Of a DNA stretch of 64,000 nucleotides, positions 1 through 11,412 are shown one piece after another. The notes under the pieces were generated by a model. That model had not been told where the DNA came from, searched no databases, and saw only the letters and a list, made by a program, of their open reading frames with translations. The stretch comes from Zeus faber (lineage: Eukaryota > Chordata > Actinopteri > Zeiformes > Zeidae): the NCBI GenBank assembly GCA_960531495.1, contig OY482851.1, positions 8,170,714 through 8,234,713 on the forward strand. Direction: 5' to 3'. The position numbers and the translations under genes are program-made. The stretch's first letter is position 1; each line of letters opens with the position of its first letter.

Positions 1-103
1 CTCCTCTAATAAACCCAGGACTGGCCCCGTGCTGACGTCACAGCCCCCCCTCCCCGTCCCAACACATGGAGGAGTGAGAGAAAAAAGAACACATGGTGGA
101 CGG

Positions 104-1471
104 GGGAGGCGGAGGAGGAGGAGGAGGAGTACTGCTACTACTACTACTACTACTACTACTAGTAGTAGATGAAGTGGTAGTACTAGCATCAGTGGGAATA
201 GCAGTAGTACTACAGTTAGTAATAGCAGAAGTAAGTATAGGAGCAGTAGGAGTAGTAGTACTACTAGTATTAGGAGTAGTAGAAATGGTAGGAGTACTTG
301 TAGCAGCATTAGTAGTAGTGGTAGGACTACTTGTAGTAGTAATTGTAGGAGTAGTAGTAATTGTACATGGAGTAGTAGTACTACTAGAAGTAGGAGTATT
401 ACTCATAGTAGTAATGATAGGAGTAGTAGTGGTAGTTGTTGTAGTGGTAGGAGTATATGTAGTATTAAGAAGTAGGAATAATAATAGTAGTACTTGTAGC
501 AGCAGTAGTAGTCATGGCGGTAGGAGTACTTGTAGTAATAATCATGGGAGTAGTACTAGCAGCAGTAGGAGTAGCAGTAGTACTAATAGCTGTAGGTATA
601 GGAGGAGTAGGAGTAGTAGTACACTGGTAGTACTGCTATGTGTAGTACTTGTAGTAGTAATGGTAGGAGTACTTGTAGTAGTAGTACTCGTACCAGTAAT
701 AGTAGTGGTGGTAGGAGTACTTGTAGAAGTAATATTTGGAGAAGTAGTAGTAGTATTTGTAGTAGGAGTAGTAGTACTACTTAGTAGTACTAGTAGCAGT
801 AGGAGTAGTACTACTAGGAGTAATAATGGTAGGAGTAGTATTAGTAGTTGTAGTTGTAGTGGTAGGAGTATTCATAGTAGTAATAGTAGGAGGAGAAGTA
901 ATAGTAGTAGTACTGTAGAAGCAGTAGTAGTGGTAGGAGTACTTGTATTAATGGGAGTGGAACTACAGTAGTACTAATAGTACTAGCAGTAGTAGGTATA
1001 GGAGGAGTAGTAGCAATGGTAGGAGTACTTGTAGTAGTAATAGTAGGAGTAGTAGTAGTAGTACTTGTAGTAGTAATGGTGGTAGTAGTTGGAGTACTTG
1101 TAGTAGTAATAGTGGGAGTAGTAGGCAGAGGGAAAGGGGTAGAAGCATTACTACTATAGGAGTAGTAATACAAATAGCTCTAGTACTAGCAGTAGGAGTA
1201 GCAGTAATAGTATTACTAGTAGTAATAGGAGTAGCACTGCTAGTAGTAGTAGTAGGAGTAGTATTACTAGTAGAAGTAGTACTCGTAATAGTAATTGTGG
1301 CAGTAGGAGTCGTCCGAGTAGTACACGTAGTAGTAATCCTAGGAGTAGTAATACTAAAAGTTGTGGTACTAGCAGCATCTGTAGTAGTACTGTAGTAGTA
1401 ATAGTAGTAGTGGTAGTAGAGGTAGTAGTAGCAGTGGTAGTAGTAGTAGTAGTAGTGGTAGTAGTGTAGTA
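104..1471. repeat. long degenerate AGT/TAG trinucleotide array
   Basis: About 1.37 kb composed almost wholly of GTA/AGT, GGA, TAC and TAA triplets. It starts with a GGA run (104-128) and a TAC run (133-160). Units such as AGTAGTAATAGTAGGAGTA recur with substitutions. The triplet period keeps several frames open and creates long ORFs on both strands (292 aa plus, 135 and 110 aa minus) that are V/L/S/T homopolymer-like and not genes. Confidence 0.95.
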
Positions 1472-2157
1472 CACTTCAAAGTAGTCACAAGCGTCGTAGA
1501 CACAAGTTCCACTTCTGAGCTGAATTAGTTTCCGTTGTAACGTCCTGCAGCGTCCTGTCAATAAAGGTTAGTTCAGCGTCCAAGTCCCACGGCAGCAGAG
1601 CGGAGCACAGGCTGTTCCTGGAGACGCCTGCATCCTTTATTACCCGCTCGCCCTTTTAACGCCTTCCTGTCGGTAATCACTTCAGAGCCCGTGTTCCGAC
1701 GGATTGAAAAGGAAGAAAGGCGCCCACGGAGCGCCACTTCTCAGCCCAGCCTTCCCCCCCTAAAATTTAGATTGAGGTCGACTATTTCGATTCTGAATAG
1801 TCGACGGGGCTCATAGAAATGGCCAGGGACTGCATTTGTCATCAGTTAATAATAAATTATAGTCGGCTTTATTTGTACGGAACGTTCCGTGCCGATAGAG
1901 CGGCTCAAAGTGCTTTTACATTTCAGCACACAAGAAAAAATTTAAGATAACAACAAATAAACCACACATTAATAAACAGTAATAAACCAAACGATAATTA
2001 ATCAGACTTAAACCACGTAATCCAAGGGGCATAAAACAGAGATGATCATAGACGCAAAAGAATAAAGCAAAGAAAGAAAAATGATGTCAAAAGAACGGAT
2101 TAAATGAATAATTCAAAATAGCGTTCAGAGTGCTTAATTGTTGGCTAGAGAGGTGCA
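1472..2157. other. non-coding stretch, small hairpin at 1777-1805
   Basis: No gene or ORF of note. A 10-bp perfect inverted repeat, GTCGACTATT and AATAGTCGAC, encloses a 9-nt loop at 1777-1805. The rest is AT-rich. Confidence 0.6.
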
Positions 2158-2733
2158 GCGGCCGCGACATTAAAAGCAGTGACAGGTGAAGTGAATGACG
2201 TTGCTCATCTGGTTCCAGTGGCACCTGTCAAGGGGTGGGATGTATCAGGCAGCAAGTGAACGGTCAGTTGTTGAAGTTGACGTGTCGGAAGAAGGGAAAA
2301 CGGTCAAGCGTAAGGATCTGAGCCACTTTGACAAGGACAGATCTTGTAGGGGGGGGGGGGGGTTCCCTATATGCAGTGGTTAGTACCTACCAAAAGTGGC
2401 CCCAAGGAAGGACAACCGGTGAACCGGCTCATTGGCCCGGGGCTCCATTGATGCACGTGGGGAGTGAAGTCCAGCCCGTCTGGTCAGATCCCACACAGGG
2501 CGACTGGAGCACAAGTCGGTGAAAAGGTTCACGCTGCTATGGCAGAAAGGTGTCAGAACACACCGGGCGTCGCAGCTTGTGCTTGCGTAGCCGCAGACCC
2601 GGTCAGAGACCCCACGCTGACCCCTGTCCACCACCGAGAGCACCTGCGATGGGCACGTGAGCGCCAGAACCCGACCACGGAGCAATGGAAGAAGGTGGCC
2701 GTACGTGGTGGTTGTTAATGCCGTGGCTGTTTG
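2158..2733 (+). mobile_element. internally deleted Tc1/mariner-type element, copy 1
   Basis: Terminal inverted repeats are degenerate but recognisable: CGACATTAAAAGCAGTGACA on the left and GGTGGTTGTTAATGCCGTGG on the right. Inside are pieces of a Tc1-like transposase in shifting frames: [21 protein letters not shown], then VGEKVHA and WARERQN..TEQWKKVA. These belong to the N-terminal helix-turn-helix DNA-binding region. The catalytic DDE domain is deleted, since sequence passes from WKKVA straight into the right terminus. A run of 13 G (2349-2361) and frameshifts confirm decay. It matches the copy at 36265-37138 in opposite orientation. Confidence 0.8.
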
Positions 2734-2903
2734 TTTGCGGTCGCCGCTCGAAAAAGTTGATTATTCGTCAGCTGCGACCATTGTACATTAGGTCAGGGGC
2801 GTCCCAAATGTATTTGCAGTGTAAGTGTGATTTGACTTGAATATTGATGACAAAAAAATCTAAACGTAACACTGATCTACATTTTACCATCATTAGTGAG
2901 GTT
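2734..2903. other. short non-coding spacer with hAT-like repeat end
   Basis: It contains GGTCAGGGGCGTCCCAAA near 2790, which together with GGGGGCCGCAGACCCCAGTT at 3087-3106 resembles the degenerate ends of a teleost hAT-type repeat. Weak. Confidence 0.3.

Positions 2904-2959
<56 letters not shown>
2904..2959. repeat. GT dinucleotide microsatellite
   Basis: About 28 uninterrupted TG/GT units. Confidence 0.98.
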
Positions 2960-2961
<2 letters not shown>

Positions 2962-3954
2962 GTGGGAAAAATATTTTAAAACTGTATACTTTTAAGAAAT
3001 ATTTTGTTCACAATTATAAAAAAAATAATAAAAGGTTTGAAAATGTAAAACGAAAATGTAATGTGCAATTATTTTGAGGAACCCTAGGGGGCCGCAGACC
3101 CCAGTTTGTGAACCCCACGATATCTTACCCAGCAGGTCCTAATGCCCAGTTACCATTATTTGCCTTTGTCCAATAGATTTTGCCGCCTGCTCCCAACGAC
3201 CCCAAAAAACCCCACTTAAAATCAACTTAACTGATTTCATTTTGCCGAAATCGTTCCATTCCGTCATTATACCGTATATGTTTTCATCCAAATGTCAAGG
3301 TGATTTTTAGCAAATTTGATAGAGGTTGATAAAAAAAAAAGAAGTAATAAACAGCGATTATTATTATTATTATAATTTTTTTTTTTCCAAAATGTCTCTC
3401 CTTCAAAAGGTGGCTGTGTATCATCACACTACTAGAAGCGTATGATATAATAGTGGCATAAAATGAACAAAAAACACATTTAAACTGTCAACTGCAATTA
3501 TTCACATCACGCTCTATCACATCATTTAAATGTAAAGATTGGGACAGCTCTCGTCCCTTCCATAACAATCACTGGAAAGGCAAGCTTTTTGATTTATACG
3601 GCACATTTCATATACATGGAAGAGTTAAAGGGCTCTGCATAAAATATACATAATCAAGATAATGATAATATAATATAGTAATATTATATAATATAATCAA
3701 GAGACAACACACAGGACATGAGACAATATATCAGAGCAGTGATCACAATCAGTTTATCCCTCCAGGCACATTGACATTTACTGGGAATTTGATCTGGTGA
3801 GGATTGGAACGTTATGAACTTGAAGTTGTTGACACAGAGGTGTCTTCTTTGTTAATGAATTTATTCATGTATTCATTCATTTATTTTACATTCGCAATTT
3901 TTCCATGTTTCATGTTTATCTGTGGGTTTAATTATTTTTCTCTATTTTTTAGGT
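2960..3954. other. AT-rich non-coding stretch
   Basis: No coding or RNA signal. Contains short ATT and T runs at 3357-3387. Confidence 0.6.
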
Positions 3955-4565
3955 TGTAGTGAGTGATCTATGGCGTGTTCTATGGCGTTCTACTGAGTGA
4001 TCTAGGGCATGTTCTTGTGAGTGTTCTAGGGCATGTTCTATGGTGTTCTAGGAAGTGAGCTAGAGCGTGTTCTATGGCGTTCTAGTGAGTGATCTAGGCC
4101 ATGTTCTAGTGAGTGATTTAGGGCATGTTCTATGGTGTTCTAGTGAGGGATCTAGGGCGTGTTCTAGTGAGTGATCTAGGCCATGTTCTAGTGAGCGATT
4201 TAGGGCATGTTCTATGGTGCTCTAGTGAGGGATCTAGGGCGTGTTCTTGTGAGCGATCTAGGGCATGTTCCAGTGAGTGATTTAGGGCATGTTCTAGTGA
4301 GTGATCTAGGGCGTGTTCTAGTGAGTGATCTAGGGCGCGTTCTGTGTCGTTCTAGTGAGTGATCTAGGACATGTTCTAGTGAGTGATCTAGGACATGTTC
4401 TAGTGAGTGATCTAGGGCGTGTTCTTGTGAGTGATCTAGGGTGTTGCTCTAGTGTGTACTTCAGTGTGTGTTCTAGACAGTGATCTAGGGTGCGTCCTAG
4501 GGCAGGTTCCAGTGTGTGATCTAGGGCTTGCTCCAGGGTGTGTTCAAGGGTGTGTTCCAGTGTGT
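3955..4565. repeat. minisatellite, 20-24 bp GTGATCTAGGGC-type unit
   Basis: Roughly 25 diverged units built from GTGATCTAGGGCGTGTTCTA and shorter forms. Alternating GATCTAGGGC and GTTCTAGTGA half-units are visible from 3959 onward. The array decays into GTGTGTTCCAGTGTG sequence after 4500. ORFs at 4452-4762 are by-products of the array and its flank. Confidence 0.93.
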
Positions 4566-4982
4566 ATTTCAGTGCATTTTCTCGTGTTTGTGTGTGTGTG
4601 TTTTATTTTGCGTGGTCCTGCTTGTATTTCAGCTTTACTTTGTTATTTCAGTGTGTGTTCTGCTGTGTACTTCTGTGTGTGAGTGTGGCTGAGTGTGCAG
4701 CCTCTCTCCCCACGGCTCCCGGACTAAAAGGTGCGTCTCCTGCAGATAAGGAACCTGATTAACGGCCACATCTGTGCACCTCATGGTCCCTCACCGCCAT
4801 GGGCGAGAGACATGGAGGGGGAGGGAAAGGGAGAGGGTAAAGGAGGGTCCATGCAGGTTATCAGCTTTATCGCTGTCTGTTTAGTGTGTATATATATATA
4901 ATATATAGGTATATACTACATACATACATACACTGAACTGACAAGAAAACTGTTCCTAAATCAGTCGAAGGGTTTATTAAAA

Positions 4983-4984
<2 letters not shown>
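4566..4984. other. non-coding stretch between arrays
   Basis: No gene seen. Contains a short TATA/ATAC run around 4888-4930. Confidence 0.6.
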
Positions 4985-5015
<31 letters not shown>

Positions 5016-5017
5016 TT

Positions 5018-5066
<49 letters not shown>
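4985..5066. repeat. compound CA then TA microsatellite
   Basis: CA run 4985-5013, spacer TTTTGGA, then TA run to 5066. Confidence 0.97.
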
Positions 5067-5068
<2 letters not shown>

Positions 5069-5619
5069 TATAAGATTACATCCATTTTATTGTATTTCCA
5101 CCAAAATGTACAAAAAGTATCAAAACTAAAAGTTTTTTTCATGTCAAGTGCCCTGATGTAACACAGACTATGATACGGGACGACGCTAACTGATTAGTTC
5201 AGTGGGTTGGTGATATATATTCATTTATTTACATTATTATGTTATATATGTTATATTACATTATTTTTATTACATTTCTTTTGCATTTATTAATATATAT
5301 ATGTGTGTGTAAATATAAGTATATATAAGTAAAAAATAAAATTAATACTAAATAAAATAAATAATATATAAATCAAAGTATGTGACAGAAATAAAGACAA
5401 ATGCGGTCGAGTAAAAACTAGAGATATGTGCTCTGAGATGTCACGGAGTCAGCGACAAAATGTCCTGAAACTGGATGTACTTCAGTAAGTACAGATACAT
5501 GAAAAATATACTTTAGTACATTACGAAAAAAAAAAGGGTTCGTACTTCGGTTACTTTCCACCACTGCCGAGCGTCACTGCGCAGTCCCGAAAAGAGGGGG
5601 AGACTCAGGGAGAGGGAGA
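5067..5619. other. AT-rich non-coding stretch
   Basis: Rich in ATATAT and AAATAAA. No coding or RNA gene recognised. Confidence 0.6.
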
Positions 5620-5738
5620 GAACGAGAGAGAGAGAGAGAGAGAGAAATGAGGGTAAAGAGGTTAGAGAGAGGAGGAGGGAGGGTGGAGGGGGGAGACAGA
5701 GAGAGGGACAGAGCGAGAGGAATTAGGGTGAAGGGGCT

Positions 5739-5792
<54 letters not shown>
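5620..5792. repeat. GA microsatellite cluster
   Basis: GA runs at 5626-5645 and 5740-5792 joined by purine-rich GGGAGAGGG sequence. Overlapping R/E and L/S ORFs on the two strands are artefacts of the dinucleotide period. Confidence 0.95.
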
Positions 5793-5796
<4 letters not shown>

Positions 5797-6179
5797 TTTC
5801 GGGAGTCAAGGATCTCTGGTTTGTTGTTCCACTTCCTGTCCGTCCTTGACCTCCACTTCCTGTTCTGCTCCACGGCAACATCTGCCTCTTGTCACCCAAG
5901 CACCCCCTGTTTTAATTGGCAACCAACCACTTGGAGCTGATTGAAAGCAGAAGATTTGGGGCTTTAAAAAAAGAGCAAAAACACAAATAGCCAAACAAAC
6001 GATTCCCCAAGACGAGTGGAAAGAACGATTAGTGATGACATTGGATCAGAGTTTGTCACATACTCTGGAAAAAAAACAACCACTTTTCGAATCTGTAAAG
6101 ACAAATCAAAAATGAAAATTTAAAAAACGATATTTCTTTGATTGTTCTCAACTTGAAATTGAGTTGAGACAAACCCCCA

Positions 6180-7310
6180 AAAAGGAGAAACCAGAAATCC
6201 TTTTGGCCTCAGGATGCTTTTACACTAAAAACAAAAACAGAAAATAAGAGCACAATGTCAGGTTTCTCCTCAGTGAAGCTCTGAACATTAAAGAGCTATG
6301 AGCAAAAACAGTGATTTCTTTCAGTGTGCGTGGAGTCGTGACTCTCCACCTTGTCCCCTGTTAGTGTGATTTATTTGATATCTATTTCAGTGAATGGTTG
6401 GATGCTGATAGTTTTGTGTTTTGAGAAAAAGCTGAAGCCACAGGTTTGTTTTAGTTTTTTTTGTTTTTTTTAAAGTGAGTCAGGTCCAGACGTCCTCCTC
6501 CTGCCGCCTCATTAAGCGTTCGACTCCTCCTTGGAGTTCTAACTGGTACTCTAACCGAAGACCTATGGTACACCAAGGGAGAAACGGTCATATCATATTG
6601 GCCAAAATATGCTTTTACACTGGATGTACAGTATTAGAAGAAAAACACTCTCAATAAAAGAGGACTCTAATAAGTGTAGAACGTCATTTACTTCAACCTC
6701 ATTAACCCTTGGACTAACATCTCCTATAACACTGACCAGAAATCCTCTCATTTTGGCCAAAAGATGCTTTTACAGAGGCCGGATTAGAAAAAATAAATAA
6801 AATACTGGAAAACAGAACTCTAAGTAGGTGTGGAATGTCATATTTTCCATATTAAAGCCAAAATATGCTTTTACCCTAAATGTATAACAAGAAAAAAACC
6901 CGATGAATAAAAGAAGAATAGAAGAATAGAGGAAAGGAATGTCATTTTCTTCAACCTCATTAAGCATTTGATTTATCATTGACGTTCTAATGAGTGTTAT
7001 AACAAATATATATATATATGGTTCACCAATGGAGAAACTGTCATATCATTTTGGCCCAAAGATGTTTTTACACTAGAAAAAACATCTTTCTGTATTTAAA
7101 GAATACAGAAAAGGATTCTAATAGTAGTACACTGTCATTCTTCTTCAACCTCATTAAGTATCTGACTCCTCATTAAAGCTCTGAACAATGAAGAACTATA
7201 ACAAAGAACAAAATATGGTTCATGCACGATGACAACTGGCCAAAAGATGATTTTACTGTACACGAAACAGTGGATTTTAAAAAAAGAAAGAAAAGAATAT
7301 ATATATACAG

Positions 7311-7351
<41 letters not shown>

Positions 7352-7640
7352 AAAAAAAAAGGACTAGTAGGTGCAGAATGCAGTATTTTTGTGAAAACCT
7401 TTCTTCAGTTTCCTCATTAACCATTTGACTCATCATTGAAGAGTGAGTCATTTAAAAACGTACTATAACAAAGACCAAAATACGCTTCATTAATTGAAAA
7501 AGAGCCATATCGTTCGGCCAAAGACGTCTCAAAAAAATGTAGAATGTCACTTTCCTTCAACCTCATTAACCATTTTGCTAAACATGCAGTATAACAAAGA
7601 CCAAAATATGCTTCAGCAATGGAGAAAAGGTCCAAAGACA
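6180..7640. repeat. degenerate tandem family with GGCCAAAAGATGCTTTTACA motif
   Basis: A diverged unit recurs at irregular spacing (about 100-200 bp). The motif TTGGCCAAAATATGCTTTTA or a variant is at about 6207, 6598, 6753, 6850, 7052 and 7237, with weaker forms near 7516. It alternates with CTTCAACCTCATTAAGCATT-type sequence at about 6505, 6697, 6955, 7149, 7413 and 7559. TA and CA microsatellites (7008-7019, 7315-7350) have arisen inside units. Short ORFs here are not genes. Confidence 0.85.
7315..7350. repeat. CA microsatellite
   Basis: About 17 CA units within the degenerate family described for 6180-7640. Confidence 0.97.
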
Positions 7641-10525
7641 GAAGTCGTTTTACGACAGCTGGATAGAAAATGACTGCAGTGAGGCTTACATGTCATTTTC
7701 TGGGACAGTTTTTAAGTCGTAATGTTAAAACCATTTGCTCCAGACATTCATTCTCCCGAAGCCTAAACAGCCGAAAACACCAAATATAATTTCCCTGAAT
7801 CCCCCCATTGTTAGAAGCCCCTTCAATCGTCCTCGGTGGTGGCCGTGTGTTTGTGAGTGTGGTGTAAATCTCGCGGGGGATAATGAACACATAGAAAGTA
7901 TAATATGTATAATTTCGTAGAGAGAGAAAAAAATATTCCAACGGGGCTTATGCAGGGGCATGTGGGGGAGGTATAAACTAATTACAAGACGTAGGTATGT
8001 GCTTTTTTTGGGGGGGGAAACCAGGGGAACAAAGCTGACCCCCCCCCCCCCCCCTCGACACGGCCTTTACAAAAAGGGGGCAAAAGGAACCCAGTTCAGG
8101 GGAAGCGTCCCAATTGTTTTCCTTTCTTTTCTTTTCCTTCGGGCTTTTGTGCTTGGACTACAACAAAAAAAAAAGAAAAATCCCCAAAAAACGTCCCGGA
8201 CACAATGGCTGGTGACGTCCGACAGCAGAGTTATGCCGCCGCCACAAAGCGCTCCCTAGGTGGCGGACCCCGCCGCTCCCGCCCCGCGGGGTCAGCGGGC
8301 CGCTTTGTTCCCCCGGTGTCACCAATAACGCACAGGGAAGGTGCGGCAATAAAATTGAAATTAGTGAGAGGGCGCCAAGAGGGACATTCCAAGGGAGAAG
8401 GATGGAGGGTTGGAGGGAGGGAGGGAGGGAGGGAGGGATGTGATTGGAGATCATTTAAAACACCTTTGCCCTCCTCCATTTATTTACTTTGTTGTATTTT
8501 GTCAAAAATAAATAAATCAATAAATAAATAGTAATGACAATTCCGGGGTTAAACGGGGCCAAACCGTACGTTTACTCCCGCACATTAAACAGTTGCACGG
8601 ACATCGACACAGAATATTTATTTGGCATCGGGCATTTTTTTATTTATGATTGAATATCCAGCTATTCAATAACATCCATGTCCTTTTGGGCTTTCGGTTT
8701 TGGAGTTTTATGAACGTTATATCACAGATCGGCACCACCTCGCACCCGAAAAACCTCGATACGGAAATATGGAAATACCAAGTTACTCCCAGCAACGTTT
8801 AGCCTGGTTCCACAGTGCGGGCAACACGGGAAGAAAAGTTGTCTTTTTTAATATTAAATTCATGATATTTCATGTCATGTTCAACAAGGTCAGACCAATA
8901 CAATAAAATGTCTGTAATCCAGTGTCAACATAATATGCCATTTAACAATACAACACAGTAATACACCATGGAATGCTACACAGCCTTAACAGACTCCCCC
9001 TTTATACTGTATATATATATTTTTTTTTACAAGGTTCTCATGACTCGTTCTCGTGACTCGTTCTGGTGCATACAAAGTGAGATACAACACTATTAAATCA
9101 CTTTAATATAACTCTTTACAGGTGGGTCTTAAACCCACTTCCACTTTGCCTGGTGCACAAACGTGACCAGCTTGATGAACCCGACTCTCATGATATCGAA
9201 TGAAATTGATCCGAAGACGACAAACTCGGGAGAAAAGGAAGATCCAAACACAAGGATCGTGCGTTTTGCATGAAATTCTGGGAGTGGTAGTGTAATCCAC
9301 CCAACACAGACGCTGTTATGGATTTCCACTTTAGTGTCTATGACATGACTTTCTTTAACTTAAATTAAATACTTTTCGTCCTTGAATTTAACTTGAGTTA
9401 CATTAGTTTATAGTAGAACTCGTCTAGTATTTATTTTTCTCTTTCTGGTGCACAATTAAGATGGTAATATAGGTGCATAACACTGTTACAACACTATAAC
9501 ATGTAATAACATAGTAAGTATGAATAAATAATTTACAATTTATACACTACAGTATATACCCATACTAATAATTCATCCTGTGCATAGAATTTGTAAATTC
9601 TTACATAATTTTATTTGTATATATTTGACCATTTACATTTTGAATTTTTCAGCTATTTGTGTATATTTGCGTATATTTGGCAATTTTAATTACATTTTTT
9701 CTTTTTTTTTTTAATACCAACTCTCTTGAGAGAAAAGCTCCAATCCTCACCACGACAAAATCCTTGTATATCTCAATGTACTTGTCAGAATAAACCTCAT
9801 GACTCAGTCAATTCTATCCAAAGTCGGTCCTTTATTTTTGTTTGTTGGTTTTTTTAAATTGTTCGAAACAACATAACATTTAACAAGGTGTGATGACGTG
9901 TGTGACTGGAAGCAGCGGCTGTGCTGGTCAGGTTCGGAGCTGGTTTTGCGAAACATAATAAAACGAGAAGATGAGCTTGGCCTCCATCTTGGATTATAAT
10001 TGCATCTTTAGACCCATTGAAACAGCTCGCCTGGGGCTTTGAATTCCACTGATTTCGTTGGGATCTCAGCACTTTGTGAGTATTTCTACACCTGAAGCTG
10101 ACACAGAAAAACTATTTTAAGGGGATATGATTCATAAATGTACCTACATGCACCACTTGGTCCGGTGCGTACCCTGAATTAACCCATTCCTTTTCAACTT
10201 GAGCAGAAAACTGTAAAACAATGGCTCATAATGAGGCGCGCCTCCCTAAAACCCCAGCGCTGCACTTTCTCATCCCCGCCTTTCCTCATCAGCTTAATTT
10301 AACCAGGAGGAGCCAGATGGAAAAGGCCGTAAACCCGACCCAAAACGCCAGGGAGGTGATATACATGCCCCCCCCCTGCGGAGCCAGAACGGGGCCACGT
10401 CCCCTTCTGACAGCTTTACACCATTACCGTTTTTTGGGGCTTGTTATGTAAGATACTGTACTTCAAGTGACCAAACCGATCCAATAATGGTGCATTTAAT
10501 GAAAAACGAAAGGGGGTGGTCATTA
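7641..10525. other. non-coding stretch with simple-sequence tracts
   Basis: No gene recognised on either strand. Contains a run of about 16 C (8039-8054), GGGA repeats (8411-8438) and an AAATAAATAA stretch near 8506-8530. Short ORFs at 7960-8531 are caused by these tracts. A LINE-like tail at 9733-9800 is listed separately. Confidence 0.6.
9733..9800 (+). mobile_element. fragment resembling a teleost CR1/L2-type LINE 3' tail, copy A
   Basis: Contains CCAATCCTCACCACGACAAA, then TCCTTGTATATCTCAATGTA and CTTGTCAGAATAAACC. The same order of motifs recurs at 13186-13250 and 52520-52585. Family name is from memory of the CCTTGTAT..ACTTGGCAATAAA tail. The repetition is seen directly. Confidence 0.5.
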
Positions 10526-10529
10526 AGAT

Positions 10530-10575
<46 letters not shown>

Positions 10576-10588
10576 TGTGTGTGGGGGG
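10530..10588. repeat. GT microsatellite with poly-G end
   Basis: About 20 GT units, a GGGTGTGTGTGTG interruption, then a run of 9 G. Confidence 0.97.
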
Positions 10589-10706
10589 GGGTCGTAAACA
10601 TGCACGTTAATGGCCGCCTTAATTCTGAGCCAAACATTGTGTCGGAGCAATGATTGTTTTCCTGCTGACGGAGCCGCTCTGCACACATGGCTCCACTAAA
10701 CCAGCA

Positions 10707-10872
10707 TCCTCCTCCTCCTCCTCCTCCTCCTCCTCCTCCTCCTCCTCAACCTCCTCTCCTTCAGCCTTCTCCCCCTCCGTCCCAGGTCGGTACATCATTC
10801 CTACAGACATCCTGGACCTCCTCCTCCTCCTCCTCTTCTTCCTCCTCCTCCTCCTCTTCTTCCTCCTCCTCA
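10707..10872. repeat. CCT/TCC trinucleotide repeats
   Basis: CCT runs at 10707-10748 and 10818-10870 (with CTT interruptions) separated by about 70 bp. They give poly-S, poly-P and poly-E ORFs that are not genes. Confidence 0.95.
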
Positions 10873-11412
10873 AGTTCTCCTCAATCGCTCGCTAAGAAAT
10901 GATATATTGCTTCTTCAAGAGAACGGCGGCACGTATGCACCCTTTGCTGAAGTGGAAGATAAATGATTCAGACGTTGAAAAATATATTTTTTTCTCTTTT
11001 TAAAGGAGAAGGCGTTAAAACTCCTGAGTGATGCGTTGGAAATGTTAAAATGCACAGTGTCTGCGGTAATATTTATCAGTGGGAAATGAGCTGAATGGTT
11101 TCACTCTCATGACTTCGATATAATCAGATGTGCTTTAGTAATCCATAAGGGGTAAAACTGGGGTTTGTCACCCATCCCTCCGTAAGATCACACAGTTCCA
11201 AAATAAGTCGGATAGATCTAAGAGAAGGGTCATATTCGCTCAGGACCCAAATACCAATAAAACTCCACTGCCATATCGAGAACAATATCAATGTCAATAA
11301 AGTCAGTTAGTAGATAATTTAATACAGCGCCATTAAATAAAATGGGGAAAACAACCTCGAACAGGGCCCGACGCCATTTCTTAGAAGCGGTTGCCAAGTT
11401 GGCAGCCATGCA
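10873..11412. other. non-coding stretch, no feature seen
   Basis: Mixed AT-rich sequence. No motif recognised. Confidence 0.55.

Noticed and set aside
93..971. 292-residue plus-strand ORF and overlapping minus ORFs
   Set aside because: Valine/leucine/serine or threonine homopolymer-like product of an imperfect triplet repeat; no domain, no splice or promoter context.
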